Shown here: positions 42,189 through 51,593 of the stretch, piece after piece
Layout: every line of letters begins with the position of its first letter
Numbering within the stretch: the first letter of the stretch is position 1
Origin: Streptosporangium album
Lineage (GTDB): Bacteria; Actinomycetota; Actinomycetes; Streptosporangiales; Streptosporangiaceae
NCBI RefSeq assembly: GCF_014203795.1
Contig: NZ_JACHJU010000001.1
Span: 4,402,001 to 4,466,000 of the forward strand
Reading direction: 5' to 3'
DNA: 64,000 nucleotides
Translations under genes and position numbers: made by a program
Notes under the pieces: generated by a model
What the model saw: the letters and a program-made list of their open reading frames with translations, nothing else
Database searches by the model: none
What the model was told of the DNA's origin: nothing

Positions 42189-42242
42189 ATCACGTATGTG
42201 GCTTGCCGTCGGCGGCGCCATCGTGGAGCCGGTGATGAAGGC
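42189..42242. repeat. 55-bp repeat, copy B
   Basis: Same orientation as copy A at 39636-39694. Together they bracket the HTH-MarR regulator and serine hydrolase pair (about 2.5 kb). Confidence 0.7.
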
Positions 42243-42282
42243 CCTTCGCTCGGGTCGGTGCGACCAGCCGCAAAGTAGGGCG
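42240..42282. repeat. MITE-2 solo end
   Basis: GGCCCTTCGCTCGGGTCGG through CAAAGTAGGGCG matches the left end of MITE-2; the right end is missing and MITE-1 follows 29 bases later. Confidence 0.65.
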
Positions 42283-42310
42283 TCCGTGCAGGTTGTGGCC
42301 GTCTCAGAAC

Positions 42311-42472
42311 GGGGTCCCGGTAGTAATCGCGGAAAATCCAACGGATATCGCTGACCAGCGTCGACGTGGAGCCCTCGGGCAAGGTCAGCGGCATCCTCGG
42401 CCCGGCCCACCGCACCCACCAACCGGCACACCAGCCTGCGGCGCCCTCACATCAGAGCAGGTCAGGAGCATA
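42311..42472. mobile_element. MITE-1 element, right end lost (162 bp)
   Basis: Identical in its left 38-bp end and nearly identical in its interior to 29215-29376. It breaks off at GCATATT, just as the right-hand end would begin, and is followed by the Tn3 transposase region. Confidence 0.82.
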
Positions 42473-42608
42473 TTCCGGCCCCGGGGATCAATGGAACCGT
42501 GGTTGGCGCTGAGAAGGATCTTGGTCGTCTAGCACAGGGTCGGGATGCCGCGTCGGGTTTCTCCGGAGGATCGTTGGTCGCTGGTGAGGGGTGGCTACCA
42601 TCCGCCGG

Positions 42609-45423
42609 GTGCCGGTGGAATTTCTGACAGATGAGCAGGCGGCTGCCTACGGACGGTTCGTTGAGGAGCCGACGCGGCCAGAGCTGGAGCGGTTCTTCTT
42701 CCTGGATGACGTGGACCGGGACCTGATCGCGCTGCGGCGGACGACGGCGCACCAGCTGGGGTTCGCGGTGCAGATGTGCACCGTCCGGTACGTCGGCCGG
42801 TTCCTGGTGGACGATCCGCTGGACGTGCCCTGGTCGGTCATCGAGTACCTGGCCGCGCAGCTGGGGATCGAGGACCCGTCGGTGATGAAGCGGTACACCG
42901 AGCGGGCGAAGACGGCGTACGAGCACGCGTGGGAGATCCGGAACGCTTACGGCTACCACCCGTTCGAGGACCACGAGTGGGGGCGGAAGTTCCGCGCGTT
43001 CCTGCACGGACGGGCGCTGAGGGGCCGGTGGCGCTGCTTCGGGTGCCGGAGGGACGGCGGGTCTCGGAGCTGGAGCGGCTGCGCCGGCCGCCGACTCGGA
43101 CGACGGGCGCGAGCATGGCCAAGGCCCTGGAGCGGGTGGACGAGATCTCTGCGTTCCGGCTGGGCCGGGTGAAGCTGGACAAGGTGCCGCCGAACCGGCC
43201 GGCGACGCTGGCACGGGTCGGCCTGGGCTCGAAGGCGCCGATCCTGGAGCGCACGCCGGAACCGAAGCGCACCGCGCTGCTGACCTCTGTGGTGCGGCAC
43301 CTGGAAGCGTCCGCGATCGACGACGCGCTGGATCTGTTCTCGGTGCTGATGCAGGTGAAGCTGATCAGCGCCGCGCGGCGGGCGACGGACCGGGACCGGA
43401 TCGCGGCCCGGCCTCGCATGGCGAAGGCGTCGAGGATGCTCGACGGGGTGTTCCGGCTGTGGGGTGAGCAGCTGGACCTGGTCGTCGAGAGTGGCGCAGA
43501 CCTGGACCCGGGCGCGATGTGGCGGGCGCTGGAGACGGAGGTCGGGCCACGCGAGGAGGTCATGGCCGCCTCCGTGCTGCTGGGAGAGCTGATCGGGCCC
43601 GCGGACGAGGAGGCCGAGGCGGAGATGCGGCGCCTGCTGGCCACCCGCTACAACACCGTCCGTCCGTTCCTGTCGCTGCTCGGGGAGTCGCCCGCGCTGG
43701 GGGCGGCCTCCGGTGGCAAGCGGATTCTGGAGGCGGTGAAACGGCTTCCGGTGCTGGCCCGGCGGAAGGTCAAGCAGAAGCCGCTGCTGCCGCGCGAGAT
43801 CGACGGAAAGCTGGTGCCGGCGGCGTGGAAGCGGGCGGTGTACTCCAAGCCGGAGCTGCCCGAGGGGGCGGTGGACCGCGACGCGTACGCGGTGTGCGTG
43901 CTGGAGCAGCTGTTCCGCGCGCTGAACCGCCGGGACGTGTTCGCCTCTCCCTCCAACCGGTGGGCGGACCCGCGGGCGCGGCTGCTGGACGGCAAGCGGT
44001 GGGAGGCCGTCGCTGAGGACGTGCTGCACGGTCTGAGCCTGGACGAGCCGGTCGAGGAGCACCTGGCCGGGCGGGTGCAAGCGTTGGACGCGGCCTGGCA
44101 GCTGATGGCCGAGCGACTGGAGGAGGCCGGGCAGGACGCGAAACTCAGCTTCGCGGTCCAGCCCAACGGGCGGTTGCAGCTGAACGTGGACCGGCTCGGC
44201 GCGCTGGGCGAGAGCGCGTCGCTGAAGTGGCTGCGCACGACCACCGCGAAGATGCTCCCGAAGATCGACCTGCCGGACCTGTTGTTCGAGGTCGACTCCT
44301 GGACGGGGTTCCTGGGCGCCTTCGTGCACCTGGGCGACGGCAGGACGCGCATGGAGGACATCAGACCTCGCTGGTCGCGCCGCTGGTGAGCGAGGCGTGC
44401 AACATCGGGTACACGCCGGTCATCGACGCCGACGACGAGGCACTGTCCCGGGCCCGGCTGGTGCACGTCGACCAGTACTACCTGCGCGCCGACACCATCG
44501 CCGCGGCGAACGCGAAGCTGATCGAGGCCCAGGGGCGGGTGGCGATCGTGGAGCACTGGGGCGAGGGACTGCTCGCCTCGGTGGACGGGCTGCGGTTCGT
44601 GGTCCCGAAGCGGACCATCAACGCCGGGCCGTCGCCGAAGTACTACCACTTCAAGCGCGGCATCACCTGGCTGAATGCCGTGAACGACCAGGTCGCGGGC
44701 ATCGGGAAGATGGTGGTGCCCGGCACCCCGCGCGACTCCCTGCACATCCTGGACACCCTGCTGAACCTGGACGCCGGGGTGAAGCCGGACATGGTCGCCA
44801 CCGACAACGCCTCGTACTCCGACATGGTGTTCGGCCTGTTCTCGATGCTCGTCTACAACTTCTCTCCCCGCTTCAAGGACCTTGCCGACCAACGGTTCTG
44901 GCGGGCGGAGATGCCCGGGGTGGACACGGGCGGGTACGGGCCGCTGGAACCGCTCGCCTGCAACAAGGTGAACCTGAACAAGGCGGTCACGCACTGGCCG
45001 GACATGCTGCGGGTGGCCGGCTCCCTGGTCACCGGGCAGGTCCGGGCATACGACCTGCTGCGGATGTTCGGCCGTGAGGGACGCCCCACCCCGCTCGGCA
45101 CCGCGTTCGCCGAGTACGGGCGGATCGCCAAGCCCCTGCACCTGCTGCGCGCGCTCGGCCTGGTCCTCAACGCCGCCGTGCTCTGGACGACCCGCTACCT
45201 GGACGCCGCCGTCGAGGAGTTGCGGGCGCTGCCCGCCGACGAGTGTGAGCACGACGTGCTGAACGAGGACGTCGCCCGGCTCTCCCCGCTCAAGCACGCG
45301 AACCTCAACGTGCTGGGCCGCTACAGCTTCCGCGCCTCCACTCCGGCCGGCGGCGGCCTGCGCCCGCTGCGCAACCCGGCCGCGGCCGAGCGGGACGACG
45401 ATGACGACGACGGCGAGGACTGA
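42609..45423 (+). pseudogene. Tn3-family transposase, frameshifted and internally deleted
   Basis: About 2.8 kb. Part 1 (GTG 42609 to about 43030) is the DUF4158 N-terminus, VEFLTDEQAAAYGRFVEEPT to FEDHEWGRKFRAFLHGRALR. A frameshift with loss of about 100 residues follows (EGPVALL joined to RVPEGRRVSELERLRRPPTR). Part 2 (43080-44360) continues through KWLRTTTAKMLPKIDLPDLL. A one-base loss near 44365 shifts to part 3, TSLVAPLVSEACNIGYTPVI, with KYYHFKRGITWLNAVNDQVA and DMVATDNASYSDMVFGLFSM from the DDE catalytic domain, ending in an acidic tail. Inactive. Its own terminal repeats were not identified; the nearby MITE-1 ends are candidates. Confidence 0.88.
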
Positions 45424-45558
45424 GCGGGCTACGGCTGCGGCGGTTCGCTGGCGCTGTTGGTGTGGTTGAAGGCGTACCGGCGGTTGGGGTGTGTCCCGAA
45501 GTTGGCCGATGTCCCGGCGGTGGTCGCCGAGGCTGCCTGCCCGCGATCTGAAGGTGGC

Positions 45559-46293
45559 TCAGGTAACGCTGTCTGAGGTCGTTTCGGGTTTCGTGTGGAG
45601 GATCTCGCGGGCCTGGTCCGCGGCGCGGGCGATGCTCTCGGAGACGAAGTCGACGAAGCGGGCGATGTTCTCCAGGCGGGCGGCGGGCGGGGTGCCGGGG
45701 CCGAGGATGCCGACGCCCTGCCGGGCGACCTCGCCGAGGCGGGCGGTGGTGCGGGCGCTGGCCATCGTTGACTGGTACAAGACGTCGTCGTCGACGACAT
45801 AGCGCTCGCGGCGGCGTTCGTCGCGTTCCCGGCGGATGAGGCCCTGGCTTTCGAGGAACGTGATCGCTTTGGAGACGGACGCCAGGCTGACCTGGAGGCG
45901 CCCGGCGAGTTCGGAGGCGGTGAGGCTGCCGGCGTCGGCGGTGTAAAGGCTGGCCAGCACCCGGGCCGTCATCTTGGGCAGGCCCGATTCCATGAAGACG
46001 GTGGCGAACACCTCCTCGTACTCGCGCACGGCCCCGGCATCGCGTCCGTGGGCCTGCGGGGGCGTGTTGGGGTCCCGGGGCGCGGCGCGCCTGCGGCGGT
46101 GGGCGCGGTGTTCGGTGGCGCGGTGGGCCAGGTCGGCGCGGTAGGCGGTGGGGCCGCCGTTGCGCATCACCTCACGCGTGATCGTCGAGGTCGGACGGTC
46201 GAGGCCTCTGGCGATCTCCGCGTAGGCGAGACCGTCGGCCAGTCCCAGCGCGATCTGCTGGCGTTCCTGCTGGGTGAGTCTGCCTCCCGGCAT
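45559..46293 (-). CDS. transposase-type HTH fused to MarR/GbsR-like regulator (paralog)
   Basis: A 244-residue protein. ATG 46291-46293 is chosen because AAGGAG lies eight bases upstream. Residues 1-50 are the IS30-type HTH (MPGGRLTQQERQQIALGLAD, AYAEIARGLDRPTSTITREV). Residues 95-190 are the MarR-like winged helix (ESGLPKMTARVLASLYTADA, ASELAGRLQVSLASVSKAIT, QGLIRRERDERRRERYVVDD). Same architecture as 39818-40522, about half identical by eye. It is divergent from a DUF4097 remnant and, beyond it, a DrrAB-type exporter. Confidence 0.82.
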   Translation of the reverse strand: MPGGRLTQQERQQIALGLADGLAYAEIARGLDRPTSTITREVMRNGGPTAYRADLAHRATEHRAHRRRRAAPRDPNTPPQAHGRDAGAVREYEEVFATVFMESGLPKMTARVLASLYTADAGSLTASELAGRLQVSLASVSKAITFLESQGLIRRERDERRRERYVVDDDVLYQSTMASARTTARLGEVARQGVGILGPGTPPAARLENIARFVDFVSESIARAADQAREILHTKPETTSDSVT

Positions 46294-46463
46294 CGCGGTC
46301 TCCTTCGTGGTCTGTGGTGTCTCCAGTATAGCGTTCACCCTCGATTCATTGCAACGGTCAGAGTGAGGGTTGTTGCATTAAATTCAAAACCATTGCAACA
46401 AGTTACTGGCGTCTACCTGCAATAATGGCGATTGTACGCAATGAATCGGTTGTCGAACTTAGA

Positions 46464-46475
46464 AATGCAACGTAG
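46464..46475. promoter_or_regulatory. shared motif AATGCAACGTAG
   Basis: Counterpart of the site at 40617-40628, again between an HTH-MarR regulator and its divergent neighbour. Flanked by GAAA and TTTC in inverted orientation. Confidence 0.5.
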
Positions 46476-46515
46476 TGTTTCCATAGTCAGAAACAGCGAG
46501 CCGGAGGAAAGCGCG

Positions 46516-46668
46516 ATGCAGAAGTTCGACACCCCCACCCCGGTGACCGCCGTCCTCGACATCCCCGCCGGCCGCATCCAGTTCATCGCCGCCGACCGGG
46601 CCGACACCACGGTCGAGGTCCTCCCCGCGACCACCGCCTACGGCGACATCACCGCCCGCATCCTGTAA
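46516..46668 (+). pseudogene. DUF4097-type protein, N-terminal fragment
   Basis: Fifty codons after a strong GGAGGAAAG site: MQKFDTPTPVTAVLDIPAGR, IQFIAADRADTTVEVLP, then ATTAYGDITARIL and TAA. The first 38 residues are a standard start of actinobacterial DUF4097 proteins (normally over 200 residues). An internal deletion then joins to a later YGD-like segment and a stop. Intact ribosome site, so it may still make a short peptide. Confidence 0.65.
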
Positions 46669-46721
46669 GAGGGGCACCCCTCAGGCGCGGCGATCCTGTC
46701 CGTTCAGGCCGTCGGATAAGG

Positions 46722-46957
46722 CGTACAGCCTGCCGGCGATGCTGGAGGATCTCGCCGATCTGTTCGAGCAGAGCGCGGCGGACGGACGGAACCCCGCTCC
46801 GCGACGTCGCCGGGGAGGACCCGGTGGAGTTCGCTGAGGCGTTTCTTGCGAACTACCCGCAGGTCAGTGGATCAGCCGGGAGCGGGAACGGCTGACCAAC
46901 GCCATCGATCGCGCCATCGATCGCGCCATCGATCGCGTCACGGGCGACAAGCCGTGA
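46722..46957 (+). pseudogene. DUF1048-type protein remnant
   Basis: Read in shifting frames: YSLPAMLEDLADLFEQSAAD, then VAGEDPVEFAEAFLANYP, then WISRERERLTNAIDRAI and TGA 46955-46957. This is the C-terminal half of DUF1048 proteins, which in actinomycetes sit in PadR / DUF1048 / ABC operons. At least two frameshifts. A 12-bp unit (CGCCATCGATCG) is repeated about three times near 46900-46937. The PadR gene itself is missing. Confidence 0.65.
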
Positions 46958-46980
46958 CGAAACAGAGAACGGATATCTGA

Positions 46981-47808
46981 ATGACAGCCAATAAGGTCCG
47001 AGGGCCTGTGATCCATGTGCAGGGCCTGGAGAAGTCGTACAAGGAGCTGCGGGTGCTGCGCGGCGTGGACTTCGACGTGGCGCGGGGCAGCATCTTCGCC
47101 CTGCTCGGCTCCAACGGGGCGGGCAAGACCACGGTCGTGAAAATCCTGTCCACGCTGCTCAAGGCCGACGCGGGGACGGCCGGCGTCAACGGTTTCGATG
47201 TCGCCACGCAGGCTGCGGACGTGCGGGAGTCCATCAGCCTCACCGGACAGTTCGCCGCCGTCGACGAGATCCTCAGCGGGCGGGAGAACCTCGTGCTGGT
47301 CGCCCGGTTACGGCACCTCAAGGATCCCGGCAGGATCGCCGATGACCTGCTCGCCCGTTTCTCGCTCACCGACGCGGGCGCGCGGAAGGTGTCGACGTAT
47401 TCGGGTGGCATGCGCCGCCGCCTCGACATCGCGATGAGCCTCATCGGCGATCCGCCGGTCATCTTCCTCGACGAGCCGACGACCGGGCTCGACCCCCAGG
47501 CGCGCATCGAGGTGTGGCAGGCCGTCAGGGAACTCGCCCACCGGGGTACGACGGTGCTGCTCACCACGCAGTATCTGGACGAGGCCGAACACCTCGCCGA
47601 CCGGATCGCGATCCTGCACGAGGGCCGGATCATCGTCAACGGCACCCTGGCCGAGCTCAAGCAGCTGCTCCCGCCCGCCAAGGTCGAATACGTCGAAAAG
47701 CAGCCGACCCTCGAGGACGTCTTCCTCACGCTCGTCGGTGCCGACGGCAAGACGGCGACGCCGGCCATGACCGCAACGTCGGCACGGACGCGTAAGGAAC
47801 CACGATGA
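46981..47808 (+). CDS. DrrA-type ABC exporter ATP-binding protein
   Basis: A 275-residue ATPase. Walker A is GSNGAGKTT (about residues 42-50), the signature YSGGMRRRLDIAMSL (about 140-154), Walker B VIFLDEPTTGLDPQ (about 160-173), and the H-loop is replaced by glutamine (LLTTQYLDEAEHLADR, about 191-206), as is normal in the DrrA/daunorubicin-resistance group. The C-terminal VEYVEKQPTLEDVFLTLVG is also characteristic. It drives efflux of a hydrophobic drug through the DrrB-like permease, with which it overlaps by four bases (ATGA). Confidence 0.92.
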   Translation: MTANKVRGPVIHVQGLEKSYKELRVLRGVDFDVARGSIFALLGSNGAGKTTVVKILSTLLKADAGTAGVNGFDVATQAADVRESISLTGQFAAVDEILSGRENLVLVARLRHLKDPGRIADDLLARFSLTDAGARKVSTYSGGMRRRLDIAMSLIGDPPVIFLDEPTTGLDPQARIEVWQAVRELAHRGTTVLLTTQYLDEAEHLADRIAILHEGRIIVNGTLAELKQLLPPAKVEYVEKQPTLEDVFLTLVGADGKTATPAMTATSARTRKEPR

Positions 47809-48566
47809 GCAAGCATTTCTTCGGCGACACCGCCGTCCTGCTGGGACGATCCCTGCGCCACATCACGCGCAGCGCGGACACCATCGTCACGACCGCGATC
47901 ATGCCGATCGCCATGCTGCTGATGTTCGTCTACGTGTTCGGCGGCGCGATCAACACAGGGTCGGAGTCGTATGTGAACTACCTGCTGCCCGGCATCCTGC
48001 TCATCACGGTTGCCTCGGGCATCGCCTACACCGCATTCCGGTTCTTCCTGGATATGCGGAGCGGCATCTTCGAGCGATTCCAGTCCATGCCGATCGCGCG
48101 CTCGTCCGTGCTGTGGGCGCACGTGCTGACCTCGCTTGTCGCCAATCTGATCTCGCTCGTGGTCGTCGTGCTCGTCGCCCTGCTCATGGGCTTCCGCTCG
48201 GCGGCGGGAGTGCCGGGGTGGCTCGCGGTCGCCGGCATCCTGATCCTGTTCACCCTGGCGCTGACCTGGATCGCCGTCATCCCCGGTCTGTCCGCGAAAT
48301 CCGTGGAAGGCGCGAGCGCGTTCTCCTGCCCGCTCATCTTCCTGCCGTTCCTCAGCTCGGCCTTCGTGCCCACCGACACCATGCCCGGTCCGCTGCGCGT
48401 CTTCGCCGAGAACCAGCCGGTGACCTCCATCGTCAACGCCCTCCGCGACCTGTTCACCCAGCAGCCGGTCGGCACCGACATCTGGATCGCCCTCGCCTGG
48501 TGCGTCGGCATCCTCATCGTCGCGTACGCCTTCGCCATGAACACCTACCGCCGCAAGATCTCCTAG
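47805..48566 (+). CDS. DrrB-type ABC-2 permease
   Basis: A 253-residue membrane protein, starting MSKHFFGDTAVLLGRSLRHI. It has six hydrophobic helices (about residues 27-47, 55-80, 105-130, 135-155, 168-186, 228-246) and the ABC-2 signature around RSGIFERFQSMPIARSSVLW (about 86-105). The C-terminal FVPTDTMPGPLRVFAENQPV and TSIVNALRDL are typical of DrrB. Coupled to the DrrA-like ATPase, and followed 19 bases later by a P450, so exporter and P450 may act on the same compound. A partial second copy of its C-terminus is at 49905-50118. Confidence 0.9.
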   Translation: MSKHFFGDTAVLLGRSLRHITRSADTIVTTAIMPIAMLLMFVYVFGGAINTGSESYVNYLLPGILLITVASGIAYTAFRFFLDMRSGIFERFQSMPIARSSVLWAHVLTSLVANLISLVVVVLVALLMGFRSAAGVPGWLAVAGILILFTLALTWIAVIPGLSAKSVEGASAFSCPLIFLPFLSSAFVPTDTMPGPLRVFAENQPVTSIVNALRDLFTQQPVGTDIWIALAWCVGILIVAYAFAMNTYRRKIS

Positions 48567-48585
48567 GCCGATGAGAGGAATGACC

Positions 48586-49800
48586 ATGGAACACACCTTC
48601 GCCACGCTGCCGACCGCCCGTCAGCCCGGCCGTCCCTTCGACCCGCCAAAGGAGCTGGTCGAGGCCCGCGAGCACGGCCCGATCAGCCGTTTCCCCTTCC
48701 CCGACGGACACCAGGGCTGGCTGGTCACCGGCTACGACCTGCTCCGGTCGATCCTGGCCGACCCGCGGTTCAGCTCACGCAAGGAGTTCATGCGCCACCA
48801 TCCGCTGATGGACCTCAGCGGCATCGAGATCCCCCCGGCGCCGCCCGGTGAGTTTCTGCTCATGGACGAGCCACAGCACGGCCGCTACCGCAAACCGCTG
48901 GTGGGCAGGTTCACCGTCCGCCGCATGCGACTGCTCACCGAGCGCGTCGAGCAGATCACCGCCGAGCACCTGGACGCCATGGAGAAGGCCGGGCCGCCGG
49001 CGGACCTGGTGACCGCGTTCGCCAAGCCCATCCCCGCCATCATCATCTGCGAGCTGCTGGGCGTGCCGTACGAGGACCGGGGCTCCTTCCAGGACAACAT
49101 CGACAAGTTCCTCGGCGGCGAGGTCGGCGACGAGGAACTGATCGCGGCCTACACCGCGACCCAGCAGTACCTTGCCGAGTTGGTGGCCGCCAAGCGCGCC
49201 GACCCCACCGACGACCTGCTCAGCGACCTGCTCGACAGCGACCTGCTCGACAGCGACCTGACCGATGAGGAGCTGCGGGGGATCGCCCTGATCCTGCTGT
49301 CGGCCGGGTTCGACACCACCGCGAACATGCTGGCGCTGGGCACCTTCACCCTGCTGCAGAACCCGGAGCAACTGGCCGCACTGCGCGCCGACCCCGAGCT
49401 CATCGAGCGGGCCGTCGAGGAGCTGATGCGGTATCTGAGCGTCGCCAAGATGTTCATGAGAACGGCGCTGGAGGACGTCGAACTGGGCGGCCACACCATC
49501 AAGGCCGGTTCGATGGTCTTCCTGTCGTACCACACCGCCAACCGCGACCCCGAGCGCTTCACCGACCCCCACGCCCTCGACATCCAGCGCCAGGACGGCG
49601 GGCACCTGGCCTTCGGCCACGGCATCCACCAGTGCCTGGGCCAGCAGCTGGCCCGCGTCGAGATGCGCGTCGCGCTCCCCGCGCTGCTCAACCGCTTCCC
49701 CACGCTGCGCCTGGCCGTACCTGCCGAAGAGGTCGCCCTGCGGCCGGAGACCGCGGACGTCTACGGCGTCAAGAGCCTCCCGGTCACCTGGGACGCCTGA
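48586..49800 (+). CDS. cytochrome P450, CYP107/CYP105-like
   Basis: A 404-residue P450 from ATG 48586 (GAGAGGAATGACC ahead). I-helix SAGFDTTANMLALG (about residue 240), ExxR in EELMRYLS (about 279), haem loop FGHGIHQCLGQQLARVEM with cysteine near 351. No ferredoxin is adjacent. A 15-bp tandem duplication at 49228-49257 repeats LLDSD within DDLLSDLLDSDLLDSDLTDE, in the loop between helices G and H; it keeps frame and probably activity. It follows the DrrAB genes closely and may be cotranscribed. Substrate unknown. Confidence 0.9.
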   Translation: MEHTFATLPTARQPGRPFDPPKELVEAREHGPISRFPFPDGHQGWLVTGYDLLRSILADPRFSSRKEFMRHHPLMDLSGIEIPPAPPGEFLLMDEPQHGRYRKPLVGRFTVRRMRLLTERVEQITAEHLDAMEKAGPPADLVTAFAKPIPAIIICELLGVPYEDRGSFQDNIDKFLGGEVGDEELIAAYTATQQYLAELVAAKRADPTDDLLSDLLDSDLLDSDLTDEELRGIALILLSAGFDTTANMLALGTFTLLQNPEQLAALRADPELIERAVEELMRYLSVAKMFMRTALEDVELGGHTIKAGSMVFLSYHTANRDPERFTDPHALDIQRQDGGHLAFGHGIHQCLGQQLARVEMRVALPALLNRFPTLRLAVPAEEVALRPETADVYGVKSLPVTWDA

Positions 49801-49904
49801 CCGCCAGCCAATGACGGGCGAGGTCGCGTACGGATGCCGCCGGCTCGCCCCACAAAGCCACCACCGAGGGCTCCATCGCCCTGTCCTCCGCCACTGGGCT
49901 GGTC

Positions 49905-50118
49905 GGGCACATTCATCAGCTCTGCATTCGTGTCCACCGACACCATGCCCTCCCCGGTGCACGCCTTCGCCAACAACCAATCCGTGACATCCATCGTCAA
50001 CACGATCCGCGACCTGTTCGCACAACAGCCAGTCCACACCGACATCTGGACCGCCTTCGCCTGGTGCCTCGACATCCTCATCGTCGCGTACGCCCTCGCC
50101 ATGGCCGCCTACCCGTAA
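49905..50118 (+). pseudogene. second DrrB-type permease, C-terminal fragment
   Basis: About 70 codons reading SGTFISSAFVSTDTMPSPVH, ANNQSVTSIVNTIRDLFAQQ and IWTAFAWCLDILIVAYALAM before TAA. It is about 75 percent like the end of the permease at 47805, but clearly a different copy. It lacks everything before the fifth helix. Confidence 0.8.
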
Positions 50119-50203
50119 AATCGCCTGGGTCGCTGTCTCCTTAGATCGATCAGTCAACAATTTCGGTGGCTCGGTGCCACCCCCTCGCCATGGAGGAGGC
50201 CGG

Positions 50204-50809
50204 ATGCCGGCAGATCCGCCCAGCTCACCCGCGCTGCGCGCGTCCGATGCGGACCGCGACCGGGTCATCGAACTGCTGCGCGTCGCCGTCGCCGACGGCC
50301 GGCTCGACCCGGTCGAGTTCGACGAGCGGCTGGACGCGGCGCTGGCCGCCCGCACCATCGACGCGCTGGCCCCGCTCATCACCGATCTGGTCGCGGTGCC
50401 AGGCAGCGACGGTGCACTCGCGCTGCCGTTCGCCGGGACGCCGGCCGAGCCGGTCGCCGAACTGCTCACCATCAAGGAGCGGCACGGCTCGGTGCGCCGT
50501 GACGGCCGGTGGACGCTGCCGCACCGGCTGGCGCTGCGCACCGCGTGGTGCGAGGTGATGCTGGACCTGACCAGCGCGGTGCGCAGCGCGCCCGAGCTGG
50601 TCATCGAGCTGCGGGTGAGCGGCGGCAACGTGGAGTTGGTCCTCGCGCCGGGCATGGTGGTGGACGCCAACGAGCTGTCGGTGCGGCACAGCATGGTGGC
50701 GATCAGCAGGGACGCGGGCGATAACACGCCGGAGACGCTGCACGTCCGCTTGGTAGGCCGAATGCGGCACGGCCGGCTCGACGCCCGGTGGCAGGCACCG
50801 CGCCGGTGA
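50204..50809 (+). CDS. DUF1707 domain protein
   Basis: A 201-residue protein from ATG 50204 after GGAGGAGG. Residues 9-62 form the DUF1707 domain (LRASDADRDRVIELLRVAVA, DGRLDPVEFDERLDAALAAR, TIDALAPLITDL), a small helical module common in actinobacteria and related to SHOCT. The C-terminal 120 residues form a beta-rich domain (VMLDLTSAVRSAPELVIELR, NVELVLAPGMVVDANELSVR) similar to the cell-wall-active-antibiotics-response type C-terminus. No membrane helix. The function is unknown; a regulatory role is usual speculation. Monocistronic, ends in a strong terminator. Confidence 0.8.
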   Translation: MPADPPSSPALRASDADRDRVIELLRVAVADGRLDPVEFDERLDAALAARTIDALAPLITDLVAVPGSDGALALPFAGTPAEPVAELLTIKERHGSVRRDGRWTLPHRLALRTAWCEVMLDLTSAVRSAPELVIELRVSGGNVELVLAPGMVVDANELSVRHSMVAISRDAGDNTPETLHVRLVGRMRHGRLDARWQAPRR

Positions 50810-50814
50810 CGCGT

Positions 50815-50846
50815 CAGGGCCCGGATACCGGGGTATCCGGGCCCTG
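50815..50846 (+). terminator. strong hairpin after DUF1707 gene
   Basis: CAGGGCCCGGATAC (50815-50828) and GTATCCGGGCCCTG (50833-50846) are perfect 14-bp arms around CGGG, five bases after the stop. Confidence 0.85.
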
Positions 50847-50883
50847 CCATCGCGCGCGTGGTGCGGGCGCGCCGCCATGCTAT

Positions 50884-51584
50884 GGCCGGTCGTTGACGAC
50901 GGGCCCACCCCCGGTCGTCCGCGTCGATGCCCAGGTCCAGGAAGTTGGCCATGTCGAGTTCGAAGCGGCCGTACAGGTTCAGGTGCGTCCAGAACAGGGC
51001 TGACAGGCCGCGCCGGTCGGCCGGGGTGAGCCGCCGCTGCCATGCGGAATCGCGCAGCACGATCTGGATCAGATGCGTGTTGAGGTAGGTGATGGTGGCG
51101 GCGACCAGGTGCAGGGCAAGGGCGGAGACCTCGGCGTGCTCGCGGCCGTCGCCGGTCAGATCGCCGGTCATGCCGTAGAACGGATCCTTGCTGGCGCTGT
51201 TGTGGTTTTCCACCACCTTCAGGCCCTCGTTGATCTTCCGCCGCAGTTCCTCGTCGGCGAGGTAGTCGCAGATGAAGATCGTTCTGGCGACGCGGCCGAG
51301 TTTCTTTGATGGCTTGGTAGGCGGGGTGCTTGGGGCCGCCGCGGGTGAAGCGGCGCAGCATCTGGTGCGACTCGGCGGTACGCAGCCGCAGCGCGGTGGC
51401 GTGCTTGATCATCTGGTCGTAGTGGCGGGGGATCAGGTCCCAGTCGATCGTCTTGTTCGACAGCACCGCCTCCAGCGCCGGCCAGGCCTCATACTCGCCC
51501 ACGCCGGGCCGATGTTCTTTAGCCGGGGCAGCAACCGGAAGTCCAGCAGGTGGGAGAGGGCGAACCCGACGCAGCGCGTGGCGG
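50884..51584 (-). pseudogene. Tn3-family transposase C-terminal remnant
   Basis: Minus strand, in three frames: CVGFALSHLLDFRLLPRLKN (about 51584-51520), VGEYEAWPALEAVLSNKTID to MLRRFTRGGPKHPAYQAI (51510-51310), and EGLKVVENHNSASKDPFYGM to LFWTHLNLYGRFELDM (51240-50930). This is the DDE domain's last third, with at least two frameshifts. It is not part of the transposase at 42609, whose end is different. The catalytic Glu region is preserved but the frame is broken. Confidence 0.82.
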
Positions 51585-51593
51585 CTGCCGGGC

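Noticed and set aside
42476..42608. Terminal inverted repeat of the Tn3 transposase at 42609
   Set aside because: No sequence here has an inverted partner after 45423 that I could find by eye.
46900..46937. 12-bp CGCCATCGATCG repeats as iterons of an origin
   Set aside because: They encode the AIDRAIDR tail of the DUF1048 remnant and there is no Rep protein or A/T-rich region nearby.
49834..50118. Complete 94-residue protein
   Set aside because: The part after about 49905 is plainly the end of a DrrB permease; the front is non-coding.
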